Assembly (NCBI GenBank): GCA_018830925.1
Contig: JAHJRK010000486.1
Span: 1 to 9,641, forward strand
Length of the DNA stretch: 9,641 nt
DNA from: Pseudomonadota bacterium
GTDB taxonomy: Bacteria > Desulfobacterota > Desulfobacteria > Desulfobacterales > RPRI01
Direction of reading: 5' to 3'
Shown: positions 1-4,500 of the stretch, in pieces
Numbering within the stretch: the stretch's first letter is position 1
How the letters are laid out: every line of letters starts with the position of its first letter
Notes under the pieces: model-generated
Seen by the model: only the letters and a program-made list of their open reading frames with translations
The model's database searches: none
What the model was told of the DNA's origin: nothing
Program-made: the position numbers and the translations under genes

Positions 1-125
1 AGAAAATCTCCCTCTGTTTCGACACGCGTTATTTCGCACTCAATACCACCGTCTTCAAGCATCTCTTTATTAAGATCAGAGTCGTTCGGATTATCTTCAA
101 GGTTGAGAACCAGCAGCTTTTTCAT
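1..125 (-). CDS. Response-regulator receiver domain protein, N-terminal part only (runs off left edge)
   Basis: The gene starts with ATG at 125-123 and runs off the window after 41 complete codons. The visible protein begins MKKLLVLNLEDNPNDSDL, the classic first beta-strand and acidic pocket of a CheY-like receiver: a hydrophobic strand followed by E10-D11, which would bind Mg2+ next to the phosphoacceptor Asp. The phosphoacceptor and the Thr/Lys switch residues lie outside the window. From family knowledge, this N-terminus is common in stand-alone regulators and in REC-PAS-kinase hybrids, so the output domain is unknown. A G-run on the coding strand (about 128-133), 2 nt before the ATG, may act as a weak ribosome-binding site. 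The gene lies 140 nt downstream of another receiver gene, with a heptamer-repeat tract between them. It is probably part of the same phosphorelay set. Confidence 0.8.
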   Translation of the reverse strand, partial: MKKLLVLNLEDNPNDSDLNKEMLEDGGIECEITRVETEGDF

Positions 126-127
126 AA

Positions 128-292
128 CCCCCCGTACTTCGGACATCGTACATCGTACTTCGCTTTCTGTTCTTCGATGTACGATATTCGATATTCTATA
201 TTCGGCTTTCTATATTCGATGTACGATGTACGATGTCCGATATTCGGCTTTCAATATTCGGCTTTTTACGATGTACGGCTTTTTCCACGATC
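128..292. repeat. Heptanucleotide repeat tract R1
   Basis: The plus strand is built from 7-nt units such as TTCGATA, TTCGATG, TACGATG, TCCGATA and TTCGGCT. A cytosine stands at exactly every seventh position from 182 to 259 (12 positions), nearly all followed by G. The register slips near 266, at a T-run after CGGC. Units read TTCGATA on the plus strand, so the coding strand reads TATCGAA. The tract fills the gap between two receiver genes and supplies the last few codons and the stop of the upstream one. Being stop-poor in all frames, it creates spurious plus-strand ORFs of 68 codons. Function unknown. Confidence 0.9.
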
Positions 293-727
293 CGGCGGCG
301 GCTCATTGATAATTGCCCAGAATAATCCAAGCGTCCTTATGGCTTTTACAAATTTGTTGAAATCAACAGGCTTTACGACGTAGGCATTAGCCCCAAGCCT
401 GTAACTTTCAACAAGGTCGCTTTCTTCGCGCGATGATGTGAGTATGACCACAGGTATCAATTTAAGCCCGTCATCTGACCTGATTTTTCCCAGCACTTCA
501 AGCCCGTTCACCTTTGGCAGCTTAAGATCAAGAAGTATCACGCCGGGATTGCCTGCCGGGCGGGATGAGAATTTCCCTTTACAATAAAGATAGTCAAGCG
601 CTTCTTCGCCGTCCCGGGCCACCTCAACGGCATTTGCGATATTGTTTTCCGAAAGGGCCTCCATCGTAAGTTCAACATCATTGGGATTATCTTCAACCAG
701 CAGAATTTTTTTAATCGCAATCATCAT
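266..727 (-). CDS. Single-domain response regulator, CheY/Rcp1-like
   Basis: This 153-residue protein is one receiver domain with no output domain. Visible landmarks are the acidic pair E12-D13 in LLVEDNPND, phosphoacceptor D67 in ILLDLKLP, T97 in VILTSS, and the switch lysine K119 in VVKPVD. The stretch around 130-145 ending NEPPP matches the usual C-terminus of Rcp1-type regulators, which take phosphate from phytochrome-like histidine kinases. The last residues (DRGKSRTS) look like read-through into the neighbouring repeat tract, where the TAA lies. ATG codons at 727 and 724 are both possible, served by AAGGAG at 733-738; the first gives 5-nt spacing. Two HisKA kinases of the type that partners such regulators are encoded upstream, so phosphotransfer from them is a reasonable inference. 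Without a DNA-binding domain it should act by protein contact or as a relay. Confidence 0.93.
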   Translation of the reverse strand: MMIAIKKILLVEDNPNDVELTMEALSENNIANAVEVARDGEEALDYLYCKGKFSSRPAGNPGVILLDLKLPKVNGLEVLGKIRSDDGLKLIPVVILTSSREESDLVESYRLGANAYVVKPVDFNKFVKAIRTLGLFWAIINEPPPDRGKSRTS

Positions 728-732
728 GGTTT

Positions 733-738
733 CTCCTT
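733..738 (-). promoter_or_regulatory. Ribosome-binding site of the Rcp1-like regulator
   Basis: AAGGAG on the coding strand lies 5 nt before the ATG at 727 and 8 nt before the ATG at 724, so it does not decide between them. It sits at the very edge of the repeat tract, showing that the gene keeps its own translation start just outside the repeats. Confidence 0.75.
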
Positions 739-743
739 TTTAG

Positions 744-870
744 AAAGCCGAATATCGAATGTCGTTGTTCGTGTTTCGTGATTCGTCGTTCGTTGTTCGA
801 TTCGCGATTCACGATCTACGCTTTCCGATATTCTATATTCAATATTCGGACTTCGATATTCGAAGTACGA
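744..870. repeat. Heptanucleotide repeat tract R2a
   Basis: A cytosine recurs at exactly 7-nt spacing from 749 to 868, 18 positions without a slip, nearly all as CG. The first units (749-763) read as CGAATAT-type words and the rest as TTCGTNN or TTCGATA-type words, so the word orientation flips while the CG register is kept. Here many words are of the TTCGTTG, TTCGTGA and TTCGTCG kind, also seen at about 3006-3048 and 4425-4439. The tract lies between the diguanylate cyclase gene and the Rcp1-like regulator. The plus-strand ORFs across it are repeat translations, not genes. Confidence 0.9.
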
Positions 871-949
871 CTCTACTCCCGAAATCCTTATTTTTCAACA
901 TATTATTCAACACTTTGCCAAAGGCCTTACAATCAAACGGCTTTGCCAT
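839..949 (-). pseudogene. Small ORF resembling the C-terminal end of a receiver domain (probable remnant)
   Basis: Between two repeat tracts lies about 100 nt of non-repeat sequence (roughly 870-973). On the coding strand it encodes a 36-residue ORF starting MAKPFDCKAFGKVLNNML and then running into repeat-derived codons (LRISKSEY) before TGA at 839-841. K-P-F-D followed by F..VL..ML matches the region of a receiver domain just after the conserved switch lysine (compare KPVDFNKFVKAI in the regulator at 266-727). No acidic pocket or phosphoacceptor Asp is encoded upstream; a stop lies six codons before the ATG and repeats begin immediately beyond. The simplest reading is a decayed regulator truncated by repeat sequence. 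An AAGGGG six bases before the ATG also allows a real micro-protein. Family assignment rests on a short match and is tentative. Confidence 0.4.
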
Positions 950-973
950 CGATAGCCCCTTACTGGTTCATCT

Positions 974-1083
974 AACTTCGGACTTCGAACTTCGTACTTC
1001 ATTTTTTCCGATATTCGGTATTCGATGTACGATGTACGGCTTTTTTCGATATTCGATGTCCGATATTCGAATTTCGGTTTTCA
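974..1083. repeat. Heptanucleotide repeat tract R2b
   Basis: The 7-nt register of cytosines holds from 979 to 1000, slips by 2 at a T-run near 1003-1007, holds again from 1009 to 1037, slips at the next T-run (about 1041-1046), and resumes from 1047 to 1082. Slips coincide with T-runs following the words. The tract begins at the edge of the receiver-like remnant and ends about 10 nt beyond the stop of the diguanylate cyclase gene. Together, 728-1092 is a 365-nt stretch holding only repeats plus the remnant ORF. Confidence 0.88.
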
Positions 1084-1092
1084 CCTTCCGCC

Positions 1093-2892
1093 TCATGCCT
1101 GTGTTAACTTCTTATTCTGCTTCTGCTCATACATCAGTTTATCCGCATGCCCTATGAGATCGTCAATAGAACAGGGATTTTCAGGATCATAATAAGCGCA
1201 TCCCACGCTGATTGACAGCTTATATTTCCGGTTTTCCCCGTTGTTTTGCGTGTCTATCAGTTGCTGCAGCCGGGCAGTAAAAATCTCGGGGTTTTCTTCC
1301 TTTATATCAATGGCAAAGACGGCAAACTCATCTCCCCCCAGCCGTGCGATTATGTCGGAAGCCCTGAAGGTTTCCCGGAATATGTTTACTGCTTCAATGA
1401 GCGCTCTATCTCCCTCCTCATGACCAAGAGTATCGTTAATCTGTTTTAACAGGTCCAGATCGGCAAAGAAGAGCGGTATTCCGCTCTTCTTCCTGTCTGA
1501 TAATTTTAACTGCTGTCCCGCCAGATATAAAAAGCCTCTTCTGTTATACAGACCGGTAAGCTGATCGGTTATCGAAAGGGCAAGGATTTGATCTTCCATC
1601 TTTTTGCGGTCGGTGATATCGGTAAATAACACCGCGAACTGGCCGCGCCGCGGGCTATAAGCCAGACATTCATAAAACCGGCCCAATTCACCGGAATAGT
1701 TATCAAAGCGCTGCGGATTGCCGGTCATGGCGACACGCCCATAGTTTTCAATCCAGTAAGGTTCCGTATCCGGCAGGACGTCGAGTACCGTTCGGCCGAT
1801 CAGTTCCTGGACCTTAAGGCCGGTAAGTTGTTCAAAAGCAGGATTTACTTCCAAAAATCGATAATCGCAGGGTTGTCCCTCATCGTTCAGGATTATCTCG
1901 TGCAACGCAAAACCGGCTGTAATGTTCTGGAACAGCATGCGGAATCGTATTTCGCTATCAAGCACTTTTTCTGCCAATCTGGATGTCTTATAATTAATTA
2001 TGAGAGGTACCACTAAAAAGATGCATACGAACATTGTTATTATCACGCCGACCGACTGGTACATCAAAATCCTTTTGGTTGTTGTCATGAGTACAATCGA
2101 CCAGCCTTCAGAATTGATGGCCTTGCGTGAAACAAGATAGTTTCTTCCGTAAAGTGTAATCTCCGTCCTGTCCGCAACTTCCCGTTGCAGAATAGAATCA
2201 AACTCTCTTTCACCGAACTGTTTCGATTTAAGGAGGGCAAGCTTTGTCTCCCGGCTAACCGGCCACAGGCTTTTAAAGTTCATCTCTTTCCTGCCGGATA
2301 GAAAAATAATTCCGTTCGGATCGACAACGAAACAATATGGGTATCGGGCCAGATGAAATTCTTCAGCGTCAACATCCTGTTTAATCACTGCAACTCCGAT
2401 AATTACACCTTGGCTGTCCTTGACAGGGTAACTCGCGTAGAAACTTCTTTTTAAAGTAGTGACGCCGAGGGCAAAATATTCGCCTTGAGTTCCTATTATC
2501 GCCTGAATGAAGTAGGGCCGGAACTGATATGATTTGCCCACAAAGCTGTCGGAATCATTGCGGTCGGAGGAAGCGACGGCCTTTCCGTTGTCGTCCATGA
2601 GATAACAGACTGAAGTCTCAAATTTTGAATTGTACCTGTCAAGAACTGAGTAGGCATTCGCGATATCCTTATCTTTCCGGGAAATGAGCGCATGCGCAAT
2701 CCAGGGAGATCCTGAAAGCGCCTTCACACCTGCTTTAATTTTTTCAATTTCTGTGGTTAATCGATTGGAATGTATTGATATCCTGGATTCGTTATATTCG
2801 AGTATTTCCTGTTTTGCCTTATCGCCCAGATATCCGGTTGCGAACCATCCTGCAGTAATGACAACAGACAGGAGTACTATATAAGATATCAA
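1093..2892 (-). CDS. Membrane diguanylate cyclase: DctB-like Cache, PAS, GGDEF
   Basis: The 599-residue protein should make c-di-GMP from two GTP at the inner membrane. In order: TM helix about 2-22; a periplasmic double Cache about 25-275 with SFVGKSY and FRPYF (116-128) followed by ALGV and SYPV, a pattern typical of DctB-like dicarboxylate sensors; TM about 279-299; PAS about 313-428 ending DITDRKK; and GGDEF about 437-595. The cyclase looks active: DQLTGLYNRR, the metal-site segment FADLDLLKQIND, and intact GGDEF at 519-523. An RxxD inhibitory site (R510-D513) sits five residues before it, so product feedback is expected. The start is doubtful: TTG at 2892 has no clear ribosome-binding site, and the frame stays open to 2940 without ATG or GTG. 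The signal may be a small organic acid (inference). Confidence 0.9.
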   Translation of the reverse strand: MISYIVLLSVVITAGWFATGYLGDKAKQEILEYNESRISIHSNRLTTEIEKIKAGVKALSGSPWIAHALISRKDKDIANAYSVLDRYNSKFETSVCYLMDDNGKAVASSDRNDSDSFVGKSYQFRPYFIQAIIGTQGEYFALGVTTLKRSFYASYPVKDSQGVIIGVAVIKQDVDAEEFHLARYPYCFVVDPNGIIFLSGRKEMNFKSLWPVSRETKLALLKSKQFGEREFDSILQREVADRTEITLYGRNYLVSRKAINSEGWSIVLMTTTKRILMYQSVGVIITMFVCIFLVVPLIINYKTSRLAEKVLDSEIRFRMLFQNITAGFALHEIILNDEGQPCDYRFLEVNPAFEQLTGLKVQELIGRTVLDVLPDTEPYWIENYGRVAMTGNPQRFDNYSGELGRFYECLAYSPRRGQFAVLFTDITDRKKMEDQILALSITDQLTGLYNRRGFLYLAGQQLKLSDRKKSGIPLFFADLDLLKQINDTLGHEEGDRALIEAVNIFRETFRASDIIARLGGDEFAVFAIDIKEENPEIFTARLQQLIDTQNNGENRKYKLSISVGCAYYDPENPCSIDDLIGHADKLMYEQKQNKKLTQA

Positions 2893-2964
2893 CCATATTT
2901 TATTTGACAGAATTTTTTTAGTGCCGTCAGAACTCGTCGATTAAACTTTCCATTTGCCTTACGA
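2893..2964 (-). other. Ambiguous 5' end of the diguanylate cyclase gene
   Basis: In the cyclase frame, codons from 2940 down to 2893 are open after a TAA at 2941-2943 and read STSSDGTKKILSNKIW before the TTG at 2892. KKILSNKIW looks like a natural cytoplasmic lead-in to the first membrane helix, so translation probably begins upstream of 2892. The only near-cognate start there is ATT at 2913-2911. A separate ATG at 2953 opens an 8-codon ORF (MESLIDEF) in another frame and stops at 2927. A one-register shift between them would give a normal ATG-started protein. Either a rare start codon is used, or the 5' end is frameshifted. Confidence 0.5.
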
Positions 2965-2966
2965 CT

Positions 2967-3196
2967 TACTCGTACATCGAATATCGGACTTTGGGTTTCG
3001 CAGATCGTCGTTCGTTGTTCGTGATTCGTCGTTCGTTGTTCGTAATTCGCTTTCCGATATTCGATTTTCAGCATTCGCCTTTTGATGTACGATATTCGAT
3101 GTACGATGTACTGCTTTTTTCGATGTACGATATTCGGCTTTTGTTGTCCTGTTTCCGTTCTTCGATATTCGATGTCCGATATTCGATATTCGATCT
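2967..3196. repeat. Heptanucleotide repeat tract R3
   Basis: This is the longest tract. Cytosines fall at strict 7-nt spacing at 2971-2985 and again from 2999 to 3076 (12 positions), then in further blocks separated by T-runs (about 3114-3120, 3134-3137). It carries two notable exact copies: 27 nt at 2965-2991 recurs at 9439-9465, and 34 nt at 3032-3065 recurs at 4423-4456. It fills almost the whole 306-nt gap between the soluble kinase and the diguanylate cyclase. Apart from the region at 2893-2964, nothing else is visible in that gap. Confidence 0.92.
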
Positions 3197-3198
3197 CT

Positions 3199-4386
3199 TC
3201 ACGCTGAAAGCGTAAACCAGAAGGTGGCTCCTTCCCCCTCTTTCCCTTCCGCCCATACCCTGCCGCCGTGCCGGTGGATGATCCTCCGGACATTGGCAAG
3301 CCCGATGCCGGTGCCTTCAAACTCATCAGCTCCATGGAGGCGCTGAAAGGTACCGAATAACTTATCGACGTATTTCATGTCAAAACCTACCCCGTTATCC
3401 TCTACATAGACGCACACTTCACCCTTTTCGCCGCAGACGCTCCCAATCTCGATTACCGCGTCGGTTCGCTTTTTTGTAAACTTGTACGCATTTGAAATAA
3501 GGTTGACAAACACCTGCCGGAGCATCGCAGTGTCGCCGTAAACCTCAGGAAGCGGTCCTGTTTTCCAGCTTATAGCCCGTCCTTTTTCATCCGCCTGAAA
3601 GTCTCTTAATATTTCCTTCACAAGACTGTCGAGGTTTATCTTTTTTTTCATCATCTCCGCCCGGCCCATTCTGGAAAAGGAAAGGAGGTCTTCAATCAAC
3701 TTTCCCATTCTGACTGCTGAATCGGTAATAATTCTAAGATATTGTCTGCTTTTTTCATCAATAGCTTCATACGCCCGCTTGTTGAGCAGTTCAGCATATC
3801 CCGTTATATGCTGCAGGGGTGACTTGAGATCATGCGATACCGAATAGCTGAACGACTCAAACTCCTTGTTCGCCGCTTCAAGCTGGGCTGTCAGGTCGGC
3901 AACACGCTGTTCAAGTTCGGTGTTCATCTTGCGAATCTCTTCCTCCACCCGCTTTCGCTCTGTAATATCGCTGAAAATACCAAATATGCCTGTAATATTA
4001 CCCTGCACATCCCGGACGGGCGTCTTGATTGTATGCACCCATAATGCCTTCCCGCCCTGTATGTATTGCTCTCCAATCTCTTCTGTTTCCCCTGACTCCA
4101 TAATCCGCTTGTCGTCAGCCCTGTACTTGTCGGCCAATTCTTCAGGGAAATAAACATAATCGTTCTTTCCTTTAAATTCTTCAGGGGTTATGCCTAATTC
4201 ACGGGCAAAGTTCTCATTGCACGATACATAGACCGAGTTTCTGTCTTTTGTGAATATTTTTTGTGGGGTATTTTCAACCAGCGTTTTATACTTCTCCTCG
4301 CTCTCCAGCAGCAACTGCTCAGCCGGAGTACGCTCCACCTCCTCAACTTTCCCGCCACTTTCACCGAACTTTTTTGTTGCGGACAT
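3199..4386 (-). CDS. Soluble PAS histidine kinase
   Basis: The 395-residue protein has no membrane segment or signal peptide, so it should be cytoplasmic. Order: short N-terminal helix; PAS about 30-145 ending DITERKRVEEE; coiled coil about 145-178; HisKA about 178-245 with phosphoacceptor H185 in SYSVSHDLKSPLQ; and HATPase_c about 285-394 with the N-box (VNLISNA, 294-300), G1 box DNGVGFD (330-336), F-box LFGTFQR and G2 box GTGIGL (358-363). All catalytic motifs are intact. The H-box is of the phytochrome-kinase type that commonly partners Rcp1-like receivers, and one is encoded downstream. ATG at 4386 is chosen because GGGGAGGAGG lies just before it; an upstream extension of 51 codons is repeat-derived. 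The C-terminal half closely matches the next kinase upstream, pointing to duplication of the catalytic core with a different sensory front end. Confidence 0.95.
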   Translation of the reverse strand: MSATKKFGESGGKVEEVERTPAEQLLLESEEKYKTLVENTPQKIFTKDRNSVYVSCNENFARELGITPEEFKGKNDYVYFPEELADKYRADDKRIMESGETEEIGEQYIQGGKALWVHTIKTPVRDVQGNITGIFGIFSDITERKRVEEEIRKMNTELEQRVADLTAQLEAANKEFESFSYSVSHDLKSPLQHITGYAELLNKRAYEAIDEKSRQYLRIITDSAVRMGKLIEDLLSFSRMGRAEMMKKKINLDSLVKEILRDFQADEKGRAISWKTGPLPEVYGDTAMLRQVFVNLISNAYKFTKKRTDAVIEIGSVCGEKGEVCVYVEDNGVGFDMKYVDKLFGTFQRLHGADEFEGTGIGLANVRRIIHRHGGRVWAEGKEGEGATFWFTLSA

Positions 4387-4389
4387 CTT

Positions 4390-4399
4390 CCTCCTCCCC
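4390..4399 (-). promoter_or_regulatory. Ribosome-binding site fixing the soluble kinase start
   Basis: GGGGAGGAGG on the coding strand ends 3 nt before the ATG at 4386, with the first GGAGG about 6 nt away. It selects this ATG over a longer reading frame that begins at 4539 inside the end of the upstream kinase gene and passes through the repeat tract. Confidence 0.8.
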
Positions 4400-4410
4400 G
4401 ATCCCTTACC

Positions 4411-4479
4411 CGGACATCGGGTTTCGTTGTTCGTAATTCGCTTTCCGATATTCGATGTTCGATGTACGATATTCGGCTT
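4411..4479. repeat. Heptanucleotide repeat tract R4
   Basis: A short, clean tract with ten cytosines at exact 7-nt spacing from 4411 to 4474. It contains a 34-nt stretch (4423-4456) identical to 3032-3065 in R3. It lies in the 95-nt gap between the two paralogous kinases, ending right at the stop-codon hairpin of the upstream one and just short of the ribosome-binding site of the next. Confidence 0.9.
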
Positions 4480-4500
4480 CTTTACGCTGAAAGCGTAAAG
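4480..4500 (-). other. Perfect 9-bp stem-loop spanning the kinase stop codon
   Basis: Positions 4480-4488 (CTTTACGCT) and 4492-4500 (AGCGTAAAG) are perfect inverted repeats around a 3-nt loop. The hairpin covers the last codons (TLSA) and the TAA of the 7-TM kinase. No T-run follows on the coding strand, so it is not a standard intrinsic terminator. The paralogous kinase ends with the same element at about 3198-3215 with one mismatch, so it may simply be inherited coding sequence. It could still protect mRNA ends or mark a repeat boundary. Confidence 0.5.

Noticed and set aside
128..292. Insertion sequence or attachment site at the repeat tracts
   Set aside because: There is no transposase, no terminal inverted repeats and no target duplication that I can see; the tracts are pure heptamer arrays.
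759..1157. Plus-strand ORF of 132 codons
   Set aside because: Its protein is mostly heptamer-repeat translation (FDIRYSI-like) plus the antisense of the cyclase end and the remnant; there is no ribosome-binding site or family resemblance.
2889..3335. Minus-strand ORF of 148 codons across tract R3
   Set aside because: It begins out of frame inside the soluble kinase C-terminus and continues through repeat sequence. The same pattern recurs at the other kinase end because the genes are paralogues.
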